DNA from: Coriaria nepalensis
Lineage: Eukaryota; Streptophyta; Magnoliopsida; Cucurbitales; Coriariaceae
NCBI GenBank assembly: GCA_027186245.1
Contig: CP114483.1
Location: 12,978,220-13,042,219, forward strand
Length of the DNA: 64,000 nt
Direction of reading: 5' to 3'
In this document: positions 23,911-37,700 of the stretch, piece by piece
Position numbering within the stretch: the stretch's first letter is position 1
Layout: every line of letters starts with the position of its first letter
The notes under the pieces: generated by a model
Databases searched by the model: none
Seen by the model: the letters and a program-made list of their open reading frames with translations, nothing else
What the model was told of the DNA's origin: nothing
Translations under genes and position numbers: made by a program

Positions 23911-26900
23911 AGCCTTAAAAAGCATGTCACTCAGTCTTTTCATGTCATTAAATTGTTTGAAAGCACATCGAACCAATTATATGTCTGCATTTAAAACACT
24001 ACTTTCATGCATAACTTGCAAATGATCTATTCAAGAAAACTATGCATTTTTTTAGCCTTAAAGTAGTATTATTGCGTCTCTTTTGGTCATTAAATCATTC
24101 AAAATCACTTCGTACGACATTCGCAGTTTAAACATGACTTTCGTGCCTAACTTGCCATTGATCGATTCAAGGCAACAACGCATTTGTTTAGCCTTAAAAT
24201 CATTTGATTGAGTCCCTTGTAGTCATGAAATTATTTTAATTAATCTGAACGAATTCTATTTTCGCCCTTCAAACGTGATTTTCTTACATAACTTGCAATT
24301 AATCTATTGAAGACAACAATGCATTCCTTTAGCCTTAAAAAGCATGTCACTCAGTCTTTTCATGTCATTAAATTGTTTGGAAGCACATCGAACCAATTAT
24401 ATGTCTGCATTTAAAACACTACTTTCATGCATAACTTGCAAATGATCTATTAAAGAAAACTATGCATTTTTTTAGCCTTAAAGTAGTATTATTGCGTCTC
24501 TTTTGGTCATTAAATCATTCAAAATCACTTCGTACGACATTCGCAGTTTAAACATGACTTTCCTGCCTAACTTGCCATTGATCGATTCAAGGCAACAACG
24601 CATTTGTTTAGCCTTAAAATCATGTCATTGAGTCTCTTGTAGTCATGAAATTATTTTAATTAATCTGAACGAATTCTATTTTCGCCCTTCAAACGTGATT
24701 TTCTTACATAACTTGCAATTAATCTATTGAAGACAACAATGCATTCCTTTAGCCTTAAAAAGCATGTCACTCAGTCTTTTCATGTCATTAAATTGTTTGA
24801 AAGCACATCGAACCAATTATATGTCTGCGTTTAAAACACTACTTTCATGCATAACTTGCAAATGATCTATTGAAGAAAACTATGCATTTTTTTAGCCTTA
24901 AAGTCGTATTATTGCGTCTCTTTTGGTCATTAAATTATTCAAAATCACTTCGTACGAAATTCGCAGTTTAAACATGACTTTCGTGCATAACTAGCCGTTC
25001 ATCGATTCAAGGCAACAACGCATTTGTTTAGCCTTAAAATCATGTGATTGAGTCTCTTGTAGTCATGAAATTATTTTAATTAATCTGAACGAATTCTATT
25101 TTCGCCCTTCAAAAGTGATTTTCTTACATAACTTGCAATTAATCTATTGAAGACAACAATGCATTCCTTTAGCCTTAAAAAGCATGTCACTCAGTCTTTT
25201 CAGGTCATTAAATTGTTTGGAAGCACATCGAACCAATTATATGTCTGCATTTAAAACACTACTTTCATGCATAACTTGCAAATGATCTATTAAAGAAAAC
25301 TATGCATTTTTTTAGCCTTAAAGTAGTATTATTGCGTCTCTTTTGGTCATTAAATCATTCAAAATCACTTCGTACGACATTCGCAGTTTAAACATGACTT
25401 TCGTGCCTAACTTGCCGTTGATCGATTCAAGGCAACAACGCATTTGTTTGGCCTTAAAATCATGTCATTGAGTCTCTTGTAGTCATGAAATCATTTTAAT
25501 TAATCCGAACGAATTCTATTTTCGCCCTTCAAACATGATTTTCTTACATAACTTGCAATTAATCTATTGAAGACAACAATGCATTCCTTTAGCCTTAAAA
25601 AGCATGTCATTCAGTCTTTTCATGTCATTAAATTGTTTGATAGCACATCGAACCAGTTATATGTCTGCGTTTAAAACACTACTTTCATGCATGACTTGCA
25701 AATGATCTATTGAAGAAAACTATGCATTTTTTTAGCCTTAAAGTCGTATTATTGCGTCTCTTTTGGTCATTAAATCATTCAAAATCACTTCGTACGAAAT
25801 TCGCAGTTTAAACATGACTTTCTTGCATAACTTGCCGTTCATCGATTCAAGGCAACAACGCATTTGTTTAGCCTTAAAATCATGTCATTGAGTCTCTTGT
25901 AGTCATGAAATCATTTTAATAAATCCGAACGAATTCTATTTTCGCCCTTCAAACATGATTTTCTTACATAACTTGCAATTAATCTATTGAAGACAACAAT
26001 GCATTCTTTTAGCCTTAAAAAGCATGTCATTCAGTCTTTTCATGTCATTAAATTGTTTGAAAGCACATCGAACCAATTATATGTCTGCATTTAAAACACT
26101 ACTTTCATGCATAACTTGCAAATGATCTATTGAAGAAAACTATGCATTTTTTTAGCCTTAAAGTCGTATTATTGAGTCTCTTTTGGTCATTAAATCATTC
26201 AAAATCACTTCGTACGAAATTCGCAATTTAAACATGACTTTCGTGCATTACTTGCCGTTGATCGATTCAAGGCAACAACGCATTTGTTTAGCCTTAAAAT
26301 CATGTCATTGAGTCTCTTGTAGTCATGAAATCATTTTAATTAATCCGAACGAATACTATTTTCGCCCTTCAAACGTGATTTTCTTACATAACTTGCAATT
26401 AATCTATTGAAGACAACAATGCATTCCTTTAGCCTTAAAAAGCATGTCATTCAGTCTTTTCATGTCATTAAATTGTTTGATAGCTCATCGAACCAATTAT
26501 ATGTCTGCATTTAAAACACTACTTTCATGCATAACTTGCAAATGATCTATTGAAGAAAACTATGCATTTTTTTAGCCTTAAAGTAGTATTATTGCGTCTC
26601 TTTTGGTCATTAAATCATTCAAAATCACTTCGTACGACATTCGCAGTTTAAACATGACTTTCGTGCATAACTTGCCGTTGATCGATTCAAGGCAACAACG
26701 CATTTGTTTAGCCTAAAAATCATGTCATTGAGTCTCTTGTAGTCATGAAATCATTTTAACTAATCCGAACGAATTCTATTTTCGCCCTTCAAACGTGATT
26801 TTCTTACATAACTTGCAATTAATCTATTGAAGACAACAATGCATTCCTTTAGCCTTAAAAAGCATGTCACTCAGTCTTTTCATGTCATTAAATTGTTTGA

Positions 26901-27225
26901 AAGCACATCGAACCAATTATATGTCTGCGTTTAAAACACTACTTTCATGCATAACTTGCAAATGATCTATTGAAGAAAACTATGCATTTTTTTAGCCTTA
27001 AAGTCGTATTCTTGCGTCTCTTTTAGTCATTAAATCATTCAATATCACTTCGTACGAAATTCGCAGTATAAACATGACTTTCGTGCATAACTTGCCGTTG
27101 ATCGATTCAAGGCAACAACGCATTTGTTTAGCCTTAAAATCATGTCATTGAGTCTCTTGTAGTCATGAAATCATTTTAATTAATCCGAACGAATTCTATT
27201 TTCGCCCTTCACGTTGCATTCCTTT
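23911..27225 (+). repeat. Satellite units 59-66, mosaic block at the right of domain I
   Basis: Units at 23911, 24331, 24751, 25171, 25591, 26011, 26431 and 26851 (375 bp). Three copies carry GTGCCTAAC or CTGCCTAAC, and two carry ATTAAAGAAAAC. The CATTTGATTGAGTCCC cluster of unit 21856 reappears at about 24200 inside a different unit context, a sign of block exchange. Units 25591, 26011 and 26431 recur at 32264, 32684 and 33104 (offset 6673). The final unit introduces ATTCTTGCG, TTTTAGTCATT and CAGTATAAAC in monomer B, variants that become common to the right. Confidence 0.83.
26851..27225 (+). repeat. 375-bp truncated unit at the domain I/II border
   Basis: Same junction near 27210. Monomer B has ATTCTTGCG, TTTTAGTCATT and CAGTATAAAC, the right-hand variant class, so this unit already joins a left-type A to a right-type B. 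Confidence 0.95.
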
Positions 27226-30165
27226 AGCCTTAAAAAGCATGTCACTCAGTCTTTTCATGTCATTAAATTGTTTGAAAGCACATCGAACCAATTATATGTC
27301 TGCATTTAAAACACTACTTTCATGCATAACTTGCAAATGATCTATTCAAGAAAACTATGCATTTTTTTAGCCTTAAAGTCGTATTATTGCGTCTCTTTTG
27401 GTCATTAAATCATTCAAAATCACTTTGTACGAAATTCGCAGTTTAAACATGACTTTCGTGCATAACTTGCCGTTGATCGATTCAAGGCAACAACGCATTT
27501 GTTTAGCCTTAAAATCATGTCATTGAGTCTCTTGTAATCATGAAATCATTTTAATTAATCCGAACGAAATCTATTTTCGCCCTTCAAACATGATTTTCTT
27601 ACATAACTTGCAATTAATCTATTGAAGACAACAATGCATTCCTTTATCCTTAAAAAGCATGTCATTCAGTCTTTTCATGTCATTAAATTGTTTGAAAGCA
27701 CGTCGAACAAATTCTATGTTTGCATTTAAAACATTACTTTCATGCATAACTTGCAAATGATCTATTGAAGAAAACTATGCATTTTTTTAGCCTTAAAGTC
27801 GTATTATTGCGTCTCTTTTGGTCATTAAATCATTCAAAATCACTTCGTACGAAATTCGCAGTTTAAACATGACTTTCGTGCAGAACTTGCCGTTGATCGA
27901 TTCAAGGCAACAACGCATTTGTTTAGCCTTAAAATCATGTCATTGAGTCTTTTGTAGTCATGATATCATTTTTATTAATCCGAACGAATTCTATTTTCGC
28001 CCTTCAAACGTGATTTTCTTACATAACTTGCAATTAATCTATTGAAGACAACAATGCATTCCTTTAGCCTTAAAAAGCATGTCATTCAGTCTTTTCATGT
28101 CATTAAATTGTTTGATAGCTCATCGAACCAATTATATGTCTGCATTTAAAACACTACTTTCATGCATAACTTGCAAATGATCTATTGAAGAAAACTATGC
28201 ATTTTTTTAGCCTTAAAGTAGTATTATTGCGTCTCTTTTGGTCATTAAATCATTCAAAATCACTTCGTACGACATTCGCAGTTTAAACATGACTTTCGTG
28301 CATAACTTGCCGTTGATCGATTCAAGGCAACAACGCATTTGTTTAGCCTAAAAATCATGTCATTGAGTCTCTTGTAGTCATGAAATCATTTTAACTAATC
28401 CGAACGAATTCTATTTTCGCCCTTCAAACGTGATTTTCTTACATAACTTGCAATTAATCTATTGAAGACAACAATGCATTCCTTTAGCCTTAAAAAGCAT
28501 GTCACTCAGTCTTTTCATGTCATTAAATTGTTTGAAAGCACATCGAACCAATTATATGTCTGCGTTTAAAACACTACTTTCATGCATAACTTGCAAATGA
28601 TCTATTGAAGAAAACTATGCATTTTTTTAGCCTTAAAGTCGTATTCTTGCGTCTCTTTTAGTCATTAAATCATTCAATATCACTTCGTACGAAATTCGCA
28701 GTATAAACATGACTTTCGTGCATAACTTGCCGTTGATCGATTCAAGGCAACAACGCATTTGTTTAGCCTTAAAATCATGTCATTGAGTCTCTTGTAGTCA
28801 TGAAATCATTTTAATTAATCCGAACGAATTCTATTTTCGCCCTTCAAACATGATTTTCTTACATAACTTGCAATTAATCTATTGAAGACAACAATGCATT
28901 CCTTTAGCCTTAAAAAGCATGTCATTCAGTCTTTTCATGTCATTAAATTGTTTGAAAGCACGTCGAACAAATTCTATGTTTGCATTTAAAACATGACTTT
29001 CATGCATAACTTGCAAATGATCTATTGAAGAAAACTATGCATTTTTTTAGCCTTAAAGTCGTATTATTGCGTCTCCTTTGGTCATTAAATCATTCAAAAT
29101 CACTTCGTACGAAATTCGCAGTTTAAACATGACTTTCGTGCATAACTTGCCGTTGATCGATTCAAGGCAACAACGCATTTGTTTACCCTTAAAATCATGT
29201 CATTGAGTCTCTTGTAGTCATGAAATCATTTTTATTAATCCGAACGAATTCTATTTTCGCCCTTCAAACATGATTTTCTTACATAACGTGCAATTAATCT
29301 ATTGAAGACAACAATGCATTCCTTTAGCCTTAAAAAGCATGTCATTCAGTCTTTTCATGTCATTAAAGTGTTTGAAAGCACGTCGAACCAATTCTATGTT
29401 TGCATTTAAAACACGACTTTCATGCATAACTTGCAAACGATCTATTGAAGAAAACTATGCATTTTTTTAGCCTTAAAGTCGTATTATTGCGTCTCTTTTG
29501 GTCATTAAATCATTCAAAATCACTTCGTACGAAATTCGCAGTTTAAACATGACTTTCGTGCATAACTTGTCGTTGATCGATTCAAGGCAACAACGCATTT
29601 GTTTAGCCTTAAAATCATGTCATTGAGTCTCTTGTAATCATGAAATCATTTTAATTAATCCGAACGAAATCTATTTTCGCCCTTCAAACATGATTTTCTT
29701 ACATAACTTGCAATTAATCTATTGAAGACAACAATGCATTCCTTTAGCCTTAAAAAGCATGTCATTCAGTCTTTTCATGTCATTAAATTGTTAGAAAGCA
29801 CGTCGAACCAATTCTATATTTGCATTTAAAACATGACTTTCATGCATAACTTGCAAATGATCTATTGAAGAAAACTATGCATTTTTTTAGCCTTAAAGTC
29901 GTATTATTGCGTCTCTTTTGGTCATTAAATCATTCAAAATCACTTCGTACGAAATTCGCAGTTTAAACATGACTTTCGTGCATAACTTGCCGTTGATCGA
30001 TTCAAGGCAACAACGCATTTGTTTAGCCTTAAAATCATGTCATTGAGTCTTTTGTAGTCATGATATCATTTTTATTAATCCGAACGAATTCTATTTTCGC
30101 CCTTCAAACATGATTTTCTTACATAACTTGCAATTAATCAATTGAAGACAACAATGCATTCCTTT

Positions 30166-30583
30166 ATCCTTAAAAAGCATGTCATTCAGTCTTTTCATGT
30201 CATTAAATTGTTTGAAAGCACGTCGAATAAATTCTATGTTTGCATTTAAAACATGACTTTCATGCATAACTTGCAAATGATCTATTGAAGAAAACTATGC
30301 ATTTTTTTAGCCTTAAAGTCGTATTCTTGCGTCTCTTTTAGTCATTAAATCATTCAATATCACTTCGTACGAAATTCGCACTTTAAACATGACTTTCGTG
30401 CATAACTTGCCGTTGATCGACAAGGCAACAACGCATTTGTTCAGCGTTAAAATCATGTCATTGAGTCTCGTGTAGTCATGAAATCATTTTAATTAATCCG
30501 AACGAATTCTATTATCGCCCTTCAAACATGATTTTCTTACATAACTTGCAATTAATCTATTGAAGACAACAATGCATTCCTTT
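30166..30583 (+). repeat. 418-bp unit with GATCGACAAGG 2-bp loss
   Basis: Monomer B has lost TT from GATCGATTCAAGG at 30420/30421. The unit also has TTCAGCGTTAAAATC, CTCGTGTAG and ATTATCGCCC. It is duplicated at 36419-36836 (offset 6253). Confidence 0.93.
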
Positions 30584-33500
30584 AGCCTTAAAAAGCATGT
30601 CATTCAGTCTTTTCATGTCATTAAATTGTTTGAAAGCACGTCCAACAAATTCTATGTTTGCATTTAAAACATGACTATCATGCATAACTTGCAAATGATC
30701 TATTGAAGAAAACTATGCATTTTTTTATCCTTAAAGTCGTATTATTGCGTCTCTTTTACTCATTAAGTCATTCAAAATCACTTCATACGAAATTCGCACT
30801 TTAAACATGACTTTCGTGCATAACTTGCCGTTGATCAATTCAAGGCAACAACGCATTTGTTCAGCATTAAAATCATGTCGTTGAGTCTCTTGTAGTCATG
30901 AAATCATTTTAATTAATCCGAACGAATTCTATTTTCGCCCTTCAAACATGATTTTCTTACATAACTTGCAATTAATCTATTGAAGACAACAATGCATTCC
31001 TTTAGCCTTAAAAAGCATGTCATTCAGTCTTTTCATGTCATTAAATTGTTAGAAAGCACGTCGAACCAATTCTATATTTGCATTTAAAACATGACTTTCA
31101 TGCATAACTTGCAAATGATCTATTGAAGAAAACTATGCATTTTTTTAGCCTTAAAGTCGTATTATTGCGTCTCTTTTGGTCATTAAATCATTCAAAATCA
31201 CTTCGTACGAAATTCGCAGTTTAAACATGACTTTCGTGCATAACTTGCCGTTGATCGATTCAAGGCAACAACGCATTTGTTTAGCCTTAAAATCATGTCA
31301 TTGAGTCTTTTGTAGTCATGATATCATTTTTATTAATCCGAACGAATTCTATTTTCGCCCTTCAAACATGATTTTCTTACATAACTTGCAATTAATCTAT
31401 TGAAGACAACAATGCATTCTTTTAGCCTTAAAAAGCATGTCATTCAGTCTTTTCATGTCATTAAATTGTTTGAAAGCACATCGAACCAATTATATGTCTG
31501 CATTTAAAACACTAATTTCATGCATAACTTGCAAATGATCTATTGAAGAAAACTATGCATTTTTTTAGCCTTAAAGTAGTATTATTGCGTCTCTTTTGGT
31601 CATTAAATCATTCAAAATCACTTCGTACGACATTCGCAGTTTAAACATGACTTTCGTGCATAACTAACCGTTCATCGATTCAAGGCAACAACGCATTTGT
31701 TTAGCCTTAAAATCATGTGATTGAGTCTCTTGTAGTCATGAAATTATTTTAATTAATCTGAACGAATTCTATTTTCGCCCTTCAAACGTGATTTTCTTAC
31801 ATAACTTGCAATTAATCTATTGAAGACAACAATGCATTCCTTTAGCCTTAAAAAGCATGTCACTCAGTCTTTTCATGTCATTAAATTGTTTGGAAGCACA
31901 TCGAACCAATTATATGTCCGCATTTAAAACACTACTTTCATGCATAACTTGCAAATGATCTATTAAAGAAAACTATGCATTTTTTTAGCCTTAAAGTAGT
32001 ATTATTGCGTCTCTTTTGGTCATTAAATCATTCAAAATCACTTCGTACGACATTCGCAGTTTAAACATGACTTTCGTGCCTAACTTGCCGTTGATCGATT
32101 CAAGGCAACAACGCATTTGTTTAGCCTTAAAATCATGTCATTGAGTCTCTTGTAGTCATGAAATCATTTTAATTAATCCGAACGAATTCTATTTTCGCCC
32201 TTCAAACATGATTTTCTTACATAACTTGCAATTAATCTATTGAAGACAACAATGCATTCCTTTAGCCTTAAAAAGCATGTCATTCAGTCTTTTCATGTCA
32301 TTAAATTGTTTGATAGCACATCGAACCAATTATATGTCTGCGTTTAAAACACTACTTTCATGCATGACTTGCAAATGATCTTTTGAAGAAAACTATGCAT
32401 TTTTTTAGCCTTAAAGTCGTATTATTGCGTCTCTTTTGGTCATTAAATCATTCAAAATCACTTCGTACGAAATTCGCAGTTTAAACATGACTTTCTTGCA
32501 TAACTTGCCGTTCATCGATTCAAGGCAACAACGCATTTGTTTAGCCTTAAAATCATGTCATTGAGTCTCTTGTAGTCATGAAATCATTTTAATAAATCCG
32601 AATGAATTCTATTTTCGCCCTTCAAACATGATTTTCTTACATAACTTGCAATTAATCTATTGAAGACAACAATGCATTCTTTTAGCCTTAAAAAGCATGT
32701 CATTCAGTCTTTTCATGTCATTAAATTGTTTGAAAGCACATCGAACCAATTATATGTCTGCATTTAAAACACTACTTTCATGCATAACTTGCAAATGATC
32801 TATTGAAGAAAACTATGCATTTTTTTAGCCTTAAAGTCGTATTATTGCGTCTCTTTTGGTCATTAAATCATTCAAAATCACTTCGTACGAAATTCGCAGT
32901 TTAAACATGACTTTCGTGCATTACTTGCCGTTGATCGATTCAAGGCAACAACGCATTTGTTTAGCCTTAAAATCATGTCATTGAGTCTCTTGTAGTCATG
33001 AAATCATTTTAATTAATCCGAACGAATACTATTTTCGCCCTTCAAACGTGATTTTCTTACATAACTTGCAATTAATCTATTGAAGACAACAATGCATTCC
33101 TTTAGCCTTAAAAAGCATGTCATTCAGTCTTTTCATGTCATTAAATTGTTTGATAGCTCATCGAACCAATTATATGTCTGCATTTAAAACACTACTTTCA
33201 TGCATAACTTGCAAATGATCTATTGAAGAAAACTATGCATTTTTTTAGCCTTAAAGTAGTATTATTGCGTCTCTTTTGGTCATTAAATCATTCAAAATCA
33301 CTTCGTACGACATTCGCAGTTTAAACATGACTTTCGTGCATAACTTGCCGTTGATCGATTCAAGGCAACAACGCATTTGTTTAGCCTAAAAATCATGTCA
33401 TTGAGTCTCTTGTAGTCATGAAATCATTTTAACTAATCCGAACGAATTCTATTTTCGCCCTTCAAACGTGATTTTCTTACATAACTTGCAATTAATCTAT

Positions 33501-34363
33501 TGAAGACAACAATGCATTCCTTTAGCCTTAAAAAGCATGTCACTCAGTCTTTTCATGTCATTAAATTGTTTGAAAGCACATCGAACCAATTATATGTCTG
33601 CGTTTAAAACACTACTTTCATGCATAACTTGCAAATGATCTATTGAAGAAAACTATGCATTTTTTTAGCCTTAAAGTCGTATTATTGCGTCTCTTTTGGT
33701 CATTAAATTATTCAAAATCACTTCGTACGAAATTCGCAGTTTAAACATGACTTTCGTGCATAACTAGCCGTTCATCGATTCAAGGCAACAACGCATTTGT
33801 TTAGCCTTAAAATCATGTCATTGAGTCTCTTGTAATCATGAAATCATTCTAATTAATCCGAACGAATTCGATTTTCGCCCTTCAAACATGATTTTCTTAC
33901 ATAACTTGCAATTAATCTATTGAAGACAACAATGCATTCCTTTAGCGTTAAAAAGCATGTCATTCAGTCTTTTCATGTCATTAAATTGTTTGATAGCACA
34001 TCGAACCAATTATATGTCTGCATTTAAAACACTACTTTCATGCATAACTTGCAAATGATCTATTGAAGAAAACTATGCATTTTTTTAGCCTTAAAGTCGT
34101 ATTCTTGCGTCTCTTTTAGTCATTAAATCATTCAATATCACTTCGTACGAAATTCGCAGTTTAAACATGACTTTCGTGCATAACTTGCCGTTGATCGATT
34201 CAAGGCAACAACGCATTTGTTTAACCTTAAAATCATGTCATTGAGTCTCTTGTAGTCATGAAATTATTTTAATTAATCTGAACGAATTCTATTTTCGCCC
34301 TTCAAACGTGATTTTCTTACATAACTTGCAATTAATCTATTGAAGACAACAATGCATTCTTTT

Positions 34364-34738
34364 AGCCTTAAAAAGCATGTCATTCAGTCTTTTCATGTCA
34401 TTAAAGTGTTTGAAAGCACGTCGAACCAATTCTATATTTGCATTTAAAACACGACTTTCATGCATAACTTGCAAATGATCTATTGAAGAAAACTATGCAT
34501 TTTTTTAGCCTTAAAGTCGTATTCTTGCGTCTCTTTTAGTCATTAAATCATTCAATATCACTTCGTACGAAATTCGCAGTATAAACATGACTTTCGTGCA
34601 TAACTTGCCGTTGATCGATTCAAGGCAACAACGCATTTGTTTAGCCTTAAAATCATGTCATTGAGTCTCTTGTAGTCATGAAATCATTTTAATTAATCCG
34701 AACGAATTCTATTTTCGCCCTTCACGTTGCATTCCTTT
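34364..34738 (+). repeat. 375-bp truncated unit, the only one with a CACGTC-type A
   Basis: Same junction near 34724. It is the last truncated unit in the window; none follow in the remaining 29 kb. B and the truncated C match those of 26851 (CAGTATAAAC) at an offset of 7513. Confidence 0.95.
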
Positions 34739-37700
34739 AGCCTTAAAAAGCATGTCACTCAATCTTTTCATGTCATTAAATTGTTTGAAAGCACATCGAA
34801 CCAATTATATGTCTGCATTTAAAACACTACTTTCATGCATAACTTGCAAATGATCTATTCAAGAAAACTATGCATTTTTTTAGCCTTAAAGTCGTATTAT
34901 TGCGTCTCTTTTGGTCATTAAATCATTCAAAATCACTTCGTACGAAATTCGCAGTTTAAACATGACTTTCGTGCAGAACTTGCCGTTGATCGATTCAAGG
35001 CAACAACGCATTTGTTTAGCCTTAAAATCATGTCATTGAGTCTTTTGTAGTCATGATATCATTTTTATTAATCCGAACGAATTCTATTTTCGCCCTTCAA
35101 ACATGATTTTCTTACATAACTTGCAATTAATCAATTGAAGACAACAATGCATTCCTTTATCCTTAAAAAGCATGTCATTCAGTCTTTTCATGTCATTAAA
35201 TTGTTTGAAAGCACGTCGAACAAATTCTATGTTTGCATTTAAAACATGACTTTCATGCATAACTTGCAAATGATCTATTGAAGAAAACTATGCATTTTTT
35301 TAGCCTTAAAGTCGTATTATTGCGTCTCTTTTGGTCATTAAATCATTCAAAATCACTTCGTACGAAATTCGCAGTTTAAACATGACTTTCGTGCATAACT
35401 TGCCGTTGATCGATTCAAGGCAACAACGCATTTGTTTAGCCTTAAAATCATGTCATTGAGTCTTTTGTAGTCATGAAATCATTTTTATTAATCCGAACGA
35501 ATTCTATTTTCGCCCTTCAAACATGATTTTCTTACATAACTTCCAATTAATCTATTGAAGACAACAATGCATTCCTTTATCCTTAAAAAGCATGTCATTC
35601 AGTCTTTTCATGTCATTAAATTGTTTGAAAGCACGTCGAACAAATTCTATGTTTGCATTTAAAACATGACTTTCATGCATAACTTGCAAATGATCTATTG
35701 AAGAAAACTATGCATTTTTTTAGCCTTAAAGTCGTATTATTGCGTCTCCTTTGGTCATTAAATCATTCAAAATCACTTCGTACGAAATTCGCACTTTAAA
35801 CATGACTTTCGCGCATAACTTGCCGTTGATCGATTCAAGGCAACAACGCATTTGTTTACCCTTAAAATCATGTCATTGAGTCTCTTGTAGTCATGAAATC
35901 ATTTTTATTAATCCGAACGAATTCTATTTTCGCCCTTCAAACATGATTTTCTTACATAACGTGCAATTAATCTATTGAAGACAACAATGCATTCCTTTAG
36001 CCTTAAAAAGCATGTCATTCAGTCTTTTCATGTCATTAAAGTGTTTGAAAGCACGTCGAACCAATTCTATGTTTGCATTTAAAACACGACTTTCATGCAT
36101 AACTTGCAAATGATCTATTGAAGAAAACTATGCATTTTTTTAGCCTTAAAGTCGTATTATTGCGTCTCTTTTGGTCTTTCAATCATTCAAAATCACTTCG
36201 TACGAAATTCGCGGTTTAAACATGACTTTCGTGCATAACTTGTCGTTGATCGATTCAAGGCAACAACGCATTTGTTTAGCCTTAAAATCATGTCATTGAG
36301 TCTCTTGTAATCATGAAATCATTTTAATTAATCCGAACGAAATCTATTTTCGCCCTTCAAACATGATTTTCTTACATAACTTGCAATTAATCAATTGAAG
36401 ACAACAATGCATTCCTTTATCCTTAAAAAGCATGTCATTCAGTCTTTTCATGTCATTAAATTGTTTGAAAGCACGTCGAATAAATTCTATGTTTGCATTT
36501 AAAACATGACTTTCATGCATAACTTGCAAATGATCTATTGAAGAAAACTATGCATTTTTTTAGCCTTAAAGTCGTATTCTTGCGTCTCTTTTAGTCATTA
36601 AATCATTCAATATCACTTCGTACGAAATTCGCACTTTAAACATGACTTTCGTGCATAACTTGCCGTTGATCGACAAGGCAACAACGCATTTGTTCAGCGT
36701 TAAAATCATGTCATTGAGTCTCGTGTAGTCATGAAATCATTTTAATTAATCCGAACGAATTCTATTATCGCCCTTCAAACATGATTTTCTTACATAACTT
36801 GCAATTAATCTATTGAAGACAACAATGCATTCCTTTAGCCTTAAAAAGCATGTCATTCAGTCTTTTCATGTCATTAAATTGTTTGAAAGCACGTCCAACA
36901 AATTCTATGTTTGCATTTAAAACATGACTTTCATGCATAACTTGCAAATGATCTATTGAAGAAAACTATGCATTTTTTTATCCTTAAAGTCGTATTATTG
37001 CGTCTCTTTTACTCATTAAGTCATTCAAAATCACTTCATACGAAATTCGCACTTTAAACATGACTTTCGTGCATAACTTGCCGTTGATCAATTCAAGGCA
37101 ACAACGCATTTGTTCAGCATTAAAATCATGTCGTTGAGTCTCTTGTAGTCATGAAATCATTTTAATTAATCCGAACGAATTCTATTTTCGCCCTTCAAAC
37201 ATGATTTTCTTACAAAACTTGCAATTAATCTATTGAAGACAACAATGCATTCCTTTAGCCTTAAAAAGCATGTCATTCAGTCTTTTCATGTCATTAAATT
37301 GTTAGAAAGCACGTCGAACCAATTCTATATTTGCATTTAAAACATGACTTTCATGCATAACTTGCAAATGATCTATTGAAGAAAACTATGCATTTTTTTA
37401 GCCTTAAAGTCGTATTATTGCGTCTCTTTTGGTCATTAAATCATTCAAAATCACTTCGTACGAAATTCGCAGTTTAAACATGACTTTCGTGCATAACTTG
37501 CCGTTGATCGATTCAAGGCAACAACGCATTTGTTTAGCCTTAAAATCATGTCATTGAGTCTTTTGTAGTCATGATATCATTTTTATTAATCCGAACGAAT
37601 TCTATTTTCGCCCTTCAAACATGATTTTCTTACATAACTTGCAATTAATCTATTGAAGACAACAATGCATTCTTTTAGCCTTAAAAAGCATGTCATTCAG

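Larger units (their letters stand above)
27226..34738 (+). repeat. Transition zone, part 1: interleaved CACATC and CACGTC units
   Basis: Units at 27226, 27646, 28066, 28486, 28906, 29326, 29746, 30166 (418 bp), 30584, 31004, 31424, 31844, 32264, 32684, 33104, 33524, 33944 and 34364 (375 bp). The first CACGTC-type monomer A is the unit at 27646. Units 28066 and 28486 revert to CACATC, units 28906 to 31004 are CACGTC, units 31424 to 33944 are CACATC again, and 34364 is CACGTC. Units 26431 and 26851 recur at 28066 and 28486 (offset 1635). The alternation is in blocks, so it looks like two families shuffled by segmental exchange rather than gradual drift. Confidence 0.85.

Noticed and set aside
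30091..30276. 61-codon open frame on the minus strand, also at 35084-35269, 36344-36529 and 40540-40725
   Set aside because: It is ordinary repeat sequence spanning the end of C and most of A. It is open only because a T to A change at 30140, 35133, 36393 and 40589 turns a TAG stop, seen in this phase in other units, into TTG. There is no sign of coding constraint.
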